64,000 bases of DNA. Source: Enteractinococcus coprophilus. GTDB taxonomy: Bacteria; Actinomycetota; Actinomycetes; Actinomycetales; Micrococcaceae. The stretch lies in assembly GCF_006716305.1 (NCBI RefSeq), contig NZ_VFOU01000001.1, positions 310,001 through 374,000 of the forward strand, read 5' to 3'. Shown one piece after another: positions 1-8,563 of the stretch (within the stretch, counting starts at the first letter, position 1; every line of letters begins with the position of its first letter). The translations under genes and the position numbers were made by a program. The notes below the pieces were generated by a model. The model was not told the DNA's origin, made no database searches, and saw nothing but the letters and a program-made list of their open reading frames with translations.

Positions 1-309
1 ATTGGACTGGAGCAAAGCACTCAAAAGTGCTGTCACAGACAACACCGCTGCGAATGCCAAAGGGAGCCAGTTGCTTCGGGTAACCAGCGGTTTGCCAGTC
101 ATGACAAACCAGATGAACAAGACCCCGGTCAGCCCAAGCGATACATGCACGGTTCTGGGCAAGACGGGGGTAGTGGTCAGAGCGTAGCCACTGAGAATCA
201 CAATGGTGGCGGTGAGGAATACACCAACAAGTATCGTCGTAAGACGTAAAATAGCGTCTGTTGGTGCTGTTTGCTGCTGGGGGCTGCTGAGCCGTTGCGT
301 TTGATACAT
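1..309 (-). CDS. Membrane protein N-terminus, possibly O-antigen ligase/polymerase (partial)
   Basis: This frame starts at an ATG at 309-307 and stays open for 103 codons to the left edge, so the C-terminus is missing. The visible part begins MYQTQRLSS, has a short polar N-terminus, and then at least three hydrophobic stretches (about residues 22-45, 50-68 and 78-98), so it is an integral membrane protein. It lies 3 nt after the stop of the preceding glycosyltransferase gene and is the last visible gene of the polysaccharide operon. Position and topology would fit a Wzy-type polymerase, an O-antigen ligase or a flippase. No family motif is visible in the fragment, so the product name is an inference from context. 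Confidence 0.6.
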   Translation of the reverse strand, partial: MYQTQRLSSPQQQTAPTDAILRLTTILVGVFLTATIVILSGYALTTTPVLPRTVHVSLGLTGVLFIWFVMTGKPLVTRSNWLPLAFAAVLSVTALLSALLQSN

Positions 310-312
310 CGT

Positions 313-1317
313 TTACGTTCGCAACCAGTCACGTATTGACGAGGTGATGGATGTTTCGCCGTCTATTCTCAAAAGTTTGCCAAGGATGCGTCGCACGGCA
401 GTTTTCATACGTGCAGATGCGGGTAGCAGGATGATCTTCGCGATTTTCTGCTCGTAGTCTCGATCAGGTTCAATCTTTGGGGGATGTTGCAACGGAAAAT
501 CCAGAGCAATTGAGTCCATACCGCAAAATCGCCGTGTCATCTCGAGTTGCAAGGACGTGCCACCGTGCTCTGCATATTCATCAGCCCCAATATTCCGTAT
601 TTGATTGCGTCCCGGTGAGATTCCTAGCAGGTTATGTTTCCGCAGCGTCCAGGCCATGTGATAGTCCCAGGAAATAAACTGCTGTCCCTGGTTGAAACGT
701 TGACGTTCGGCTTGGATACTCCGCAATTGTTGTTGGAAAAGCCCTTTGTTCTCATATCGGGACCGTACCGTGGAGATGGTGTCGGGGTCTTCTACTGAAG
801 CCAAATCGACGTCGTAATAATGATTGAATTTCTTGCCCCAAGATGCCCAGCCGCAGGGCAACAGATGCCGGGTAAACATGTAGCTGGCGGCATTTGCAGG
901 CTCAAAGCTTTCCAAGTAATTCGTGCCACAAATCCATAGGACTTCTGGGGTGTGCTCGTATTTATGGAGGAGCTCACGACAATAATCGAAAAACGTTACT
1001 TCAGGGACATTGTCGTCCTCGAGAAAAATCGCGCATGGTTCTCGTTCGAAGACCCATTGTGCGCCCATACCAATATTTTCAAAAACGCCCCGGTTTTCTT
1101 GGGCATAATGCTTGATGACTTCGCAGTCCCAGTCAATGGCGGCTTCAACTGCTGACCGCACCTCAGCGACTAATGAACGTTCTTCATAGTTTCGTCCTGC
1201 ATCTGAGAGTAAGTACAGCCGTCGTGGGGCGCGCATGCGCACTCGGTCCAGCACTTGTAATGCTGACTCTTTACGCCTGAACAGGAAGAGTACGACGGGG
1301 ATGTCAAACGCGTCCAT
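313..1317 (-). CDS. GT-A-fold glycosyltransferase-like protein (HlpA-like)
   Basis: The 334-aa product starts MDAFDIPVVLFLFRR, the usual opening of a nucleotide-diphospho-sugar transferase fold found in polysaccharide clusters and often labelled hemolysin-activation/HlpA-like. An acidic EDDN motif follows the first third and could be the metal/nucleotide site. An SD-like AAGGAA sits 6 nt before the ATG at 1317. An upstream in-frame ATG at 1347 would deepen the overlap with the preceding gene and has no better ribosome site. It overlaps the preceding glycosyltransferase by 14 nt. It probably adds a sugar to the repeat unit; donor and acceptor cannot be read from the sequence. Confidence 0.7.
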   Translation of the reverse strand: MDAFDIPVVLFLFRRKESALQVLDRVRMRAPRRLYLLSDAGRNYEERSLVAEVRSAVEAAIDWDCEVIKHYAQENRGVFENIGMGAQWVFEREPCAIFLEDDNVPEVTFFDYCRELLHKYEHTPEVLWICGTNYLESFEPANAASYMFTRHLLPCGWASWGKKFNHYYDVDLASVEDPDTISTVRSRYENKGLFQQQLRSIQAERQRFNQGQQFISWDYHMAWTLRKHNLLGISPGRNQIRNIGADEYAEHGGTSLQLEMTRRFCGMDSIALDFPLQHPPKIEPDRDYEQKIAKIILLPASARMKTAVRRILGKLLRIDGETSITSSIRDWLRT

Positions 1318-2614
1318 AGCGTTCCTTACGTTGAGTTGTAACGGCATCGATCATGCGAAGAATCTTTTTGGTTTGCACCTCAGGGTTCTTCTGTTCCTGT
1401 ACGAAGGTTCGTGCTCGGTGCCCGAAATCGCGTCGTTGTGCTGGAGACTGTGCCAGGACTTGTTGGATCGTCTTGGCCAACGACGCGATGTCATTTTCTG
1501 GAACGATAAAGAGATGCTCCCGGTATTCCGCTGGCATACCATCGAGATCGTAGGCAACCGTAGGAGTGCCGCTGACCATGTATTCCATCAGTTTCGACGG
1601 AAACGAATACTTGACATATTCCTCCGTGTTTTGGCGAGGATTCACCAAGACTGTGGCTTGCCGTTGCAATGCAACGACCTCCTTGTGAGGCAACAGACCT
1701 TGATAGATGATCCGTTGGTCAGAGGTGGCGTATTCTTCAATCGCCTGGACGGCATCTCCGACACCGCATAGCACCAGTCGTAATGATGGGTCGGTGAGTG
1801 TGCTGAATGCTTGAACCAATTCCAACACTCCGAAGGCTGCGTTGAGGCCACCGGTGTAGACAATCATGGTGTCTGAGCTAGCGGGTGACTCCGTGGAGCT
1901 TTGGTCGAGATCAGGTGCATCAGACGGTGGGGCGATCCCCTCGATGACGACATGGGGCTTGGTAAATCCCATGTAGGAAACCATGGGTTCGGTCAAGACC
2001 ACCGCACAGTCAACATCTTCTAGTGTCTTGTACAGGCGCTTGATGAGCAGTTTTCCTAACATCTTCCGAGGCAGCGACCGTTTTGCGCTCAAATTCATAA
2101 AACCAGGCAGGTCTGGAACGACTAAGCACGTAACGATGGTCGGGTCCAACCGTTTTACACGTCTCAAGGAAAACGCCATGACTGCCGAAAAAGAATACGC
2201 TATGACGGCATGAGGCGGGCGTGCAGTTTGGATCGCTGCGCTGAGAGTCCGTCGGAGACGAAAGTATCTTGACACATGCTTGACCCCGGGGAGATTTAAA
2301 AATCCAATCCCTTGGCCTCCTGCTCCGCTGACTATCTCAAGCTGAAAGTCTGGAACTCTGATTTTCTTGAAATATTTCGGGAACGAGCCAAGAAAAGGCG
2401 AAGAAACTACGTTAAGTTTCGATCCGAGATGGCTGGCAAGTCCGCGCACGAGATTCCACTGCATGACGTTGGCGGCATTATGAATATTGCCTTTACTATT
2501 GCGTTGAATCCAATCTGCCGAGGCTTGTGGAAACATGCCGCCTAGAAAAATCATATCCGGCTCATACGGCCTCTCGTTATCCAGACCCACTACTTGTACC
2601 GTCCTCACTGGCAT
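1304..2614 (-). CDS. Glycosyltransferase family 4-like protein
   Basis: The 436-aa product has the GT-B layout: an N-terminal acceptor domain and a C-terminal nucleotide-sugar domain. The C-terminal half carries MIVYTGGLNAAFGVLELVQA, then YQGLLPHKEVVALQRQA and FPSKLMEYMVSGTPTVAYDL, which contains the family-4 EX7E-like region around the donor phosphates. The substrate is unknown. It sits between the initiating sugar-phosphate transferase and the next glycosyltransferase and is presumably cytosolic, acting on the undecaprenyl-linked intermediate. Confidence 0.8.
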   Translation of the reverse strand: MPVRTVQVVGLDNERPYEPDMIFLGGMFPQASADWIQRNSKGNIHNAANVMQWNLVRGLASHLGSKLNVVSSPFLGSFPKYFKKIRVPDFQLEIVSGAGGQGIGFLNLPGVKHVSRYFRLRRTLSAAIQTARPPHAVIAYSFSAVMAFSLRRVKRLDPTIVTCLVVPDLPGFMNLSAKRSLPRKMLGKLLIKRLYKTLEDVDCAVVLTEPMVSYMGFTKPHVVIEGIAPPSDAPDLDQSSTESPASSDTMIVYTGGLNAAFGVLELVQAFSTLTDPSLRLVLCGVGDAVQAIEEYATSDQRIIYQGLLPHKEVVALQRQATVLVNPRQNTEEYVKYSFPSKLMEYMVSGTPTVAYDLDGMPAEYREHLFIVPENDIASLAKTIQQVLAQSPAQRRDFGHRARTFVQEQKNPEVQTKKILRMIDAVTTQRKERYGRV

Positions 2615-2657
2615 TGTTTTTCATCCGGGCTTTGCAAAGCTGATTCATGATCAGTTA

Positions 2658-3305
2658 CTAGGCGGCATCTGCGGCCTGCTGGTTAGCTGTTGCGGCTCCC
2701 GTAAATTCGGACGAGGCGACGTGCCCTTCGGCGCTGATGCCCGACCGGTCTAACACGGCTGCCACCGTTTTCCACACGATCTGACAGTCCAGACTCAAGC
2801 TGCGTTGCTCAACGTATTCGACATCCATATCAAGCCGATCGGACCAGTTCAGCAGGTTTCTTCCGCTGACTTGTGCCAGCCCGGTGATCCCTGGCCTGAC
2901 TTCGTGGCGTCGTCGTTGGTGTGCATTGTAGCGCGGGAGGTATCGAACATGTAGCGGGCGAGGGCCGACCAAACTCATGTCACCACGCAGCACGTTCCAC
3001 AGGGATGGTAATTCATCCAGGCTGGTGGACCGAAGCTTTTGCCCAAAGGATGTGATCCGATCCTCGTTGCTGACCAGTCCTTTGGCTTCATCAACGTCCA
3101 GCATGCTCCGGAATTTGTAGATCGTAAAGATCTTGCCGTCTTTGCCTGGTCGTTCCTGCTGAAAGATGATGGGTGAACCTAATTTGCTCCGCACCGCTAA
3201 CCCGACGGCACCAATGATCGGTGATAGGGCCACCAGTGCTACCCCGGAACCGACGATATCAATGGCTCGCTTGAGGTAATCGTATTTTTTCTTTGAGGTG
3301 CCCAT
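2658..3305 (-). CDS. Initiating sugar-phosphate transferase (PglC/WcaJ C-terminal type)
   Basis: The 215-aa protein is a short monotopic phosphoglycosyl transferase, which moves a sugar-1-phosphate from UDP-sugar to undecaprenyl phosphate and starts repeat-unit assembly. It begins with the re-entrant segment KRAIDIVGSGVALVALSP, followed by QERPGKDGKIFTIYKFRSM, LDELPSLWNVLRGDMSLVGP and RPGITGLAQVSGR, all hallmark motifs with the catalytic Asp-Glu pair in LDELP. GGAGGA lies 6 nt before the ATG at 3305, so I prefer this over the ATG at 3320. The tail after residue 190 is Ala/Ser-rich. Because the same operon makes a UDP-4-amino-sugar, a bacillosamine-type first sugar is plausible but not shown. 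Confidence 0.9.
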   Translation of the reverse strand: MGTSKKKYDYLKRAIDIVGSGVALVALSPIIGAVGLAVRSKLGSPIIFQQERPGKDGKIFTIYKFRSMLDVDEAKGLVSNEDRITSFGQKLRSTSLDELPSLWNVLRGDMSLVGPRPLHVRYLPRYNAHQRRRHEVRPGITGLAQVSGRNLLNWSDRLDMDVEYVEQRSLSLDCQIVWKTVAAVLDRSGISAEGHVASSEFTGAATANQQAADAA

Positions 3306-3374
3306 AAGCTTCCTCCGCATCTATGGTGTGAGTAGTCGTTGTGTGAGAGATCCTGTCTGGTCTCCTTGGCTGCA

Positions 3375-4505
3375 TCAGGTGCGAATACCATGTCGCAGAT
3401 GGTGGGTCGCTGCATGTGAGCGCACGTAGTTCACGACCCTGCGTGACGAGTCGGTAATCTGGTAGTCACGTGGGATGGTGGGCGGACCATCCTGCTGAAA
3501 CTGGCAGATCGTTATCCGCACGGCGTCCACAACATCATCGGGATTGAGTCCGGTAATGATGATGGCTCCGGTATCAACGACCTCGGGACGTTCAATCGCA
3601 TCGCGCAAGGTGACGGCTGGAAACTTCAAAATAGAAGATTCTTCAGAGATCGTCCCCGAGTCTGAGATCACGCATCGTGCGCTGAGCTGTAATTTGTTAT
3701 AGTCGTGAAAACCCAGGGGTTCATGTAGGCGGATGGTGCTATTGGTCTGCAACTGAAATTCGCCAAGTCGTTTTCGAGTGCGCGGGTGCGTGGACACCAA
3801 TAAGGGCACCCCCTGATCTGCTGCGACAGCTTGCAGAGAAGCCACGACTTGTTCAAGGCGGTCTTTTCGATCGACATTCTCCTCACGGTGGACACTAGCC
3901 AACAGGTATTGTCCGGGTTCTAGTTCCAATCGAGTCAGCACATCTGATGCTTCGATTCGATCACGATAGGTGGCAAGGACCTCGGTCATGGGCGACCCCA
4001 TAACCGTGACGTGTTGTGGTTTGAGTCCCTCAGCTAAGAGGTTGCGTCGGGATTCTTCGGTATAGGCCAGGTTATAGTCGCTGACATGATCCACCAGGTG
4101 GCGGTTGATTTCTTCTGGCACGTTAGGGTCAAAGGACCGGTTACCAGCTTCTAGGTGGAAGACCGGGACTTTCATTCGTTTGGCCATAATCGCTGAAATA
4201 CAACTGTTGGTATCGCCAAGCACAACCATCGCATCGGGCTGCTCTTGAAGAATGACCCGTTCTGTCCCCCGCAGCACATCGCCGAGTACGGAACCTAGCG
4301 AGGTAGTTTCGACTTCGAGAAAGTGGTCTGGAGCTCGCAAACGCAAATCTTCGAAGAACACCTCGTTGAGTGTGTAATCGTAGTTTTGACCGGTGTGCAC
4401 TAACACGTGATCCGTAGACTCTTCGAGGCGTTGGATGACACAGGCTAGGCGGATAATCTCAGGCCGTGTGCCAACTACGGTCATAACCTTCAGTCGTTTG
4501 TGCAT
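3375..4505 (-). CDS. capG: UDP-N-acetylglucosamine 2-epimerase, non-hydrolysing (CapG/WecB type)
   Basis: The 376-aa GT-B-fold epimerase has MTVVGTRPEIIRLACVI at the N-terminus, HLEAGNRSFDPNVPEEINRH in the middle, and SDSGTISEESSIL, the UDP-binding segment. CapG works after CapE and CapF on the way to UDP-N-acetyl-L-fucosamine. It directly follows capF with a 16-nt overlap, and the E-F-G order matches the known staphylococcal and Pseudomonas pathway. The symbol rests on this synteny; sequence alone cannot exclude a WecB acting on UDP-GlcNAc. A GAGGCGG ribosome site precedes the ATG. Confidence 0.88.
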   Translation of the reverse strand: MHKRLKVMTVVGTRPEIIRLACVIQRLEESTDHVLVHTGQNYDYTLNEVFFEDLRLRAPDHFLEVETTSLGSVLGDVLRGTERVILQEQPDAMVVLGDTNSCISAIMAKRMKVPVFHLEAGNRSFDPNVPEEINRHLVDHVSDYNLAYTEESRRNLLAEGLKPQHVTVMGSPMTEVLATYRDRIEASDVLTRLELEPGQYLLASVHREENVDRKDRLEQVVASLQAVAADQGVPLLVSTHPRTRKRLGEFQLQTNSTIRLHEPLGFHDYNKLQLSARCVISDSGTISEESSILKFPAVTLRDAIERPEVVDTGAIIITGLNPDDVVDAVRITICQFQQDGPPTIPRDYQITDSSRRVVNYVRSHAATHHLRHGIRT

Positions 4506-5599
4506 GTGACCGCCTCGGTAATCGTATCTGGCCGATCCGGATCGAAAATATCATTCGTCCAAAAAGCCGTGTACAGCATCTCATCTCCGACGTTACGAAT
4601 ATTATGCGTGTACATTGTTGGCATGTCCACACTCTTGGGCTCCTCCCCAGAGATTCGATAGGTAAATACCCGATCGTCGAACAGTCTGCGCAGGTTAATT
4701 TCGGCTTCGCCCGCCAGGACCGTGAAACGCTCTACTTTGCGCCGATGGTAGTGATCACCACGAGTAATACCGGGCACGGTTGTGGAAAAAGAAGTCTGTC
4801 CTGTACCACCGTGGGAACGAACGATCTCAAAGAATGCTCCCCGCTGATCTGCGTGGCGCATGATGCCAAGCGGTGCATGGTCGGGAAACACGTAGGCCCG
4901 ATAAGTATTGAACAAGTCTCTGCGAAATGTGGTGCTCAGATCCGGAAACTCTCCGGCCGAGTAGACATCACGGAACTGTTCAAGCAAGCATTTCACCCCG
5001 GTGACAGTTTCACAGTGGGCCAGCGTCGCCAAAGCAGTCATCGGCTGTTGGCCTAGCAGCACGTCTGCAGCATGTTGTACATGCAACAGGTGCAACTCTT
5101 TATCGTCTTGGACCATTGGCTCTTGGCCGGTGGCTATCAAGTGACTAAAAGTTGCCACAACCGAGTTATAAAACGGTCGTCCGTATTCACCAAAAATATT
5201 GGGCAACAGCACATTGCGATATACCATGCCCATTTGGTCGGCGGCCGCAGCAAGGATGTCACCGACTTGTTGTTTTGCGGTGCCGTATACGCTGCCGTTG
5301 CCCGCTTGGATACTGTTGCCATAGACCATCGCGGTTGGTTGAGCCTCGGTGTTGGCCAAGGCGCTTACCAACTGTTCAGCCAAGTGCGCATTGCCCTGGG
5401 TGATCTCTGTATCGGTGCCCCGGTTGACCCCGGCGAGGTGGATGACCTGATCGGCTGTTTGAATCGCTGCGGTAGCCTGTTCGAGGTCGAATTCTTCACC
5501 CAGCGGGATCCCGATGGTTCGGATGCCATATTCTTGGGCTGCTGCCCGGAGATGGAAACCCAGAAACCCGCGGGCCCCGGTGATTGCCATGATGGTCAT
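4490..5599 (-). CDS. capF: CapF-like NAD(P)-dependent reductase with C-terminal cupin
   Basis: The 369-aa protein combines an N-terminal short-chain dehydrogenase domain (GARGFLG near residue 7, YGTAK catalytic Tyr-Lys) with a C-terminal cupin barrel from about residue 245 containing the metal-ligand segment RGDHYHRRKVERF and the late TMYTHNIRNVG histidine. That two-domain build is diagnostic for CapF/WbjC, which reduces the 4-keto-hexulose intermediate to the talose form in UDP-L-FucNAc synthesis. It has a 4-nt ATGA junction with capE upstream and a 16-nt overlap with capG downstream. A second ATG at 5590 is a possible start. Confidence 0.92.
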   Translation of the reverse strand: MTIMAITGARGFLGFHLRAAAQEYGIRTIGIPLGEEFDLEQATAAIQTADQVIHLAGVNRGTDTEITQGNAHLAEQLVSALANTEAQPTAMVYGNSIQAGNGSVYGTAKQQVGDILAAAADQMGMVYRNVLLPNIFGEYGRPFYNSVVATFSHLIATGQEPMVQDDKELHLLHVQHAADVLLGQQPMTALATLAHCETVTGVKCLLEQFRDVYSAGEFPDLSTTFRRDLFNTYRAYVFPDHAPLGIMRHADQRGAFFEIVRSHGGTGQTSFSTTVPGITRGDHYHRRKVERFTVLAGEAEINLRRLFDDRVFTYRISGEEPKSVDMPTMYTHNIRNVGDEMLYTAFWTNDIFDPDRPDTITEAVTCTND

Positions 5600-6642
5600 G
5601 AAGCTTTCCGTTCCAGCGGTGCCAGACCCGCTTGTTGTAGTTCGAAACGCACTTCCGGAAGGGTCAGCAATAGCTCTTCAGTTTCGGCCACGGACATGCG
5701 CTCCACGGTGTGGGAATCGTAGTCTTGGAAGAAATGTCGGGTCCGATCGCCCTGTTCGTAGTACAGTTCGTAATTCAGTTCACGGCTGTCGGCTGGGATC
5801 CGAAAGTACTCTTTGTGGTCCTCGGCCCGGGAAAGTTCTTCTCTGCTTGCCAGTGCTTCAGAAACTTTCTCGGCATGTCGGCTTCCGATAATGTCGATTT
5901 TGGCGTCCGATTCAAATAAGTTGATCACGGCTTGAGCCAGATTGCCGATGGTGCATGACTTAGCCTTGCGAATGAACAGGTCGCCTTGTTGCGCGTTGTG
6001 AAACGCGTATCGCACCAGTGAGACAGAGTCTTGTAATGACATCATAAACCGAGTCATCTCAGGATTGGTCACCGTGAGATTCTTCCCGGCTTTGAGTTGC
6101 TGGATAAACAACGGGATCACGGAACCGCGCGAGTACATGACGTTGCCGTACCGGACACACGACACGATCGTGTCGGAACTTTGGTTGTTGAGCCCAAAGG
6201 CACCGGCGATCTTTTCCATGAGAGCTTTGCTCATCCCCATCGCGTTGACCGGGTAGACGGCTTTATCTGTTGACAGGCACACCACCGAGGAGACTCCGGC
6301 GTTGTCTGCTGCCCGGATGACATTGTCTGAGCCCAGGGTATTGGTTCGCACCGCCTCCATGGGGAAGAACTCTCCTGAGGGTACTTGTTTGAGCGCTGCT
6401 GCGTGGAAGACATAGTCCACCGAGCGCATGGCACGTTCCACGCTGAGATAGTCTCGGACATCACCTAAGTAGAACCGTAGCCGGTCACTATTGAGGTCGT
6501 GTCGCATCTGGTCTTGTTTCGCTTCGTCACGGCTCAGGATCCGGACTTCTTGGATGTCTTCTCGTGCTAAGAGTGATTTGGCGACGGTATTGCCAAAGGA
6601 GCCTGTGCCGCCGGTGATCAGTACAATATTTCCGTTGCTCAT
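5596..6642 (-). CDS. capE: UDP-N-acetylglucosamine 4,6-dehydratase/5-epimerase (CapE type)
   Basis: The 348-aa soluble SDR has LITGGTGSFGNTVAKSLL at the N-terminus, FHAAALKQVPSGEFFPMEAV, and STDKAVYPVNAMGMSKALME, where the Met-x-x-x-Lys replaces the classical Tyr-x-x-x-Lys as in inverting 4,6-dehydratases of the CapE/FlaA1 group. It catalyses the first step from UDP-GlcNAc to UDP-L-FucNAc. ATGA overlaps join it to the glycosyltransferase upstream and capF downstream. The downstream cupin reductase and 2-epimerase make CapE more likely than a flagellar PseB role. Confidence 0.92.
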   Translation of the reverse strand: MSNGNIVLITGGTGSFGNTVAKSLLAREDIQEVRILSRDEAKQDQMRHDLNSDRLRFYLGDVRDYLSVERAMRSVDYVFHAAALKQVPSGEFFPMEAVRTNTLGSDNVIRAADNAGVSSVVCLSTDKAVYPVNAMGMSKALMEKIAGAFGLNNQSSDTIVSCVRYGNVMYSRGSVIPLFIQQLKAGKNLTVTNPEMTRFMMSLQDSVSLVRYAFHNAQQGDLFIRKAKSCTIGNLAQAVINLFESDAKIDIIGSRHAEKVSEALASREELSRAEDHKEYFRIPADSRELNYELYYEQGDRTRHFFQDYDSHTVERMSVAETEELLLTLPEVRFELQQAGLAPLERKAS

Positions 6643-7952
6643 GATGCCTTCTCTACAGGTTTGCGTGATGCGCGTTGCGCCCCGATAGCGCGAGTCAAAA
6701 TAGATTCGACGGCGGCCATCGCAGCGTGTTGCGACATATTTTCTTCATATAGTTTTCTGGCGTTGGCGCCCATTTGGGCTCGTTGCGACGCCGTCATGTG
6801 GTATGCGGTACGAAATGCTGCAGCCAGGGATTCGGGGTCCTCCGGATCAGCAACGAGCCCGGCGTGATGTTTAGTAATCAGGTCCGCCACGTCTCCTTGA
6901 ACCGTGGTGATGACTGGTACCCCCGAGGCGAGGCTGGCTTGGAGTTTCGATGGGATGGTCGTCCGAAAAATCGGGATATCTTTCAAAGTGACCAGTTGGA
7001 AATCAGCTTCCTGGTATTTCTTGGCCACGGCTTCTTTGGATAGCCGGCCAAGGAACTTGATATTTGAGGCTCCCTCAGCGGCTTGCTGCAGTACTGTTTC
7101 CTGGGTTCCGCCGCCGGCAAGTTCAAGCGTAAAATCGTCGGTGTCTTCGAAGGTTTTCGCTGCTTCGATGACGGTGTTGAGGTCCTGCATCACCCCGAAG
7201 TTGCCGCCATAGAGCAGGCGCAACCCGGCATCAGTAAACGATACTGCCGGTTTGACCTGAATGGTCGACTCGACCGCCCAGTTGTAGACCACCGAGCACC
7301 GATTGGCCTGATTGCCTCGGTCAATGAGCAGCTGTTTCATCCCCGGCGAAATCGCAATCAGCCCGGCAGCGTTCCCGTAGGCACGTTTCAACCAGGGTTG
7401 CATGATGTTGCGAATCATCGTATTGGTTTTGGAGTTGGTTACCATCCCGGAATCGGTGACTGATTCCGGCCACAGATCCTGAACGTGTATGACGTACGGG
7501 ATGCCCAGGGTTTTCTGCCAGACCTGTGCCGGAATAGCAGCAGTTGTCGGGCTACCGTAGACGTAAATGACATCAGCATTTTTGATGGCTGAGGTTACGG
7601 TCAATGCACTGATGCTAAAAGTCAGAAAATTGGCGATCCGTTCGAGTGCTTTACGCGAGTAATTGACAATCAGCGGGACCCGATGCACTGGAATGCCATT
7701 GATGTATTCGGTGAAACACAACCGTTGTTTGTATCCGGGATACAGTTTGCCAGCGGGCCGGTTCGGATATCCGGTGACCACACTGACCTCGTGGCCCCGC
7801 GCTGCCAGGGTGTTGGCGATCGTCGAGGCGATTCGATGGGGTTCTGGCGTATAGAACTGTGACAGGATCACGATCCGTTTGGGTCGCTCACCTTCTGCGG
7901 TCGTGCGGCCTTGCGCACCGGCAGCGGATTCATCGTACAAAGTGTGCTTCAT
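6639..7952 (-). CDS. Glycosyltransferase family 4 (WbuB-like, putative FucNAc transferase)
   Basis: The 437-aa GT-B enzyme opens with RIVILSQFYTPEPHRIAST and ARGHEVSVVTGYPNRPAGK, typical of WbuB/WcaI-like transferases. The donor domain carries LRLLYGGNFGVMQDLNTVIE and LGRLSKEAVAKKYQEADF, then IPSKLQASLASGVPVITT. WbuB homologues commonly sit beside the FucNAc biosynthesis genes and are assigned L-fucosaminyl transfer. The ATGA overlap with capE here supports that role by context only. It ends with a basic tail and likely acts at the inner face of the membrane. Confidence 0.82.
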   Translation of the reverse strand: MKHTLYDESAAGAQGRTTAEGERPKRIVILSQFYTPEPHRIASTIANTLAARGHEVSVVTGYPNRPAGKLYPGYKQRLCFTEYINGIPVHRVPLIVNYSRKALERIANFLTFSISALTVTSAIKNADVIYVYGSPTTAAIPAQVWQKTLGIPYVIHVQDLWPESVTDSGMVTNSKTNTMIRNIMQPWLKRAYGNAAGLIAISPGMKQLLIDRGNQANRCSVVYNWAVESTIQVKPAVSFTDAGLRLLYGGNFGVMQDLNTVIEAAKTFEDTDDFTLELAGGGTQETVLQQAAEGASNIKFLGRLSKEAVAKKYQEADFQLVTLKDIPIFRTTIPSKLQASLASGVPVITTVQGDVADLITKHHAGLVADPEDPESLAAAFRTAYHMTASQRAQMGANARKLYEENMSQHAAMAAVESILTRAIGAQRASRKPVEKAS

Positions 7953-7957
7953 GACCG

Positions 7958-8563
7958 TTAGGACCTCTCCTGTAGTTTCCTCTGATGCGTGGCGAAAACG
8001 CGATGAAAGAACGCTGCGATCTGGTCTACCGCGTCGTAAATCTGTTGTGCCGAACGTTCAAAGGCTTGATGCGAGCGGCCGTAGGGGTCTTCGACGTCAT
8101 AGCGGCGTGCAGGTGACAGCCGCGGTACCATGCCGCGCATCCGCACCACGGTCTCCAGCACCGCAAATTCGACATCCGTATGCCGTTGCACCACAGCGCG
8201 CACATCCTGTTCTTCGATATGCGACACAATGTGGGCCAGTTCCAGCAGCGTGAACGCTTGTCGAACAGCAGGAAGGTGCAATAGGACCGCGGCGCTCCGA
8301 TGATGCCGTGACATGCCGATGATCAGGTCACTATTCGTCAGGGTTTCAATGGTCAAGGCCCGGGCTCGGTGTGCGGTGGCGTCTTCTAGGCCGAATCTGG
8401 CGACAATGCGATGCATCTCGGTTGGCATTCGGTCCCCTGTCAATGGGGACAGACCGGCGCTTTCGGCACGGAAAAACTTGGGGTCAAGACGGTCGGTGAA
8501 CAGTTGCGCGCTCAGCGGCGAGCGGCAGACATTGCCGGTGCACAGCGTCAGAATGTGAATCAT
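7958..8563 (-). CDS. Low-molecular-weight protein tyrosine phosphatase
   Basis: The 201-aa enzyme has the P-loop CTGNVCRSP at residues 7-15 (CX5R-S) and the general-acid loop VEDPYGRS in the C-terminal third, so both catalytic parts are present. It is longer than the usual 150-160 residues because of an insertion in the middle. The gene ends 4 nt inside a tyrosine-kinase gene, the standard Wzb/Wzc-type pairing: the phosphatase resets the BY-kinase that controls chain polymerisation. Confidence 0.9.
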   Translation of the reverse strand: MIHILTLCTGNVCRSPLSAQLFTDRLDPKFFRAESAGLSPLTGDRMPTEMHRIVARFGLEDATAHRARALTIETLTNSDLIIGMSRHHRSAAVLLHLPAVRQAFTLLELAHIVSHIEEQDVRAVVQRHTDVEFAVLETVVRMRGMVPRLSPARRYDVEDPYGRSHQAFERSAQQIYDAVDQIAAFFHRVFATHQRKLQERS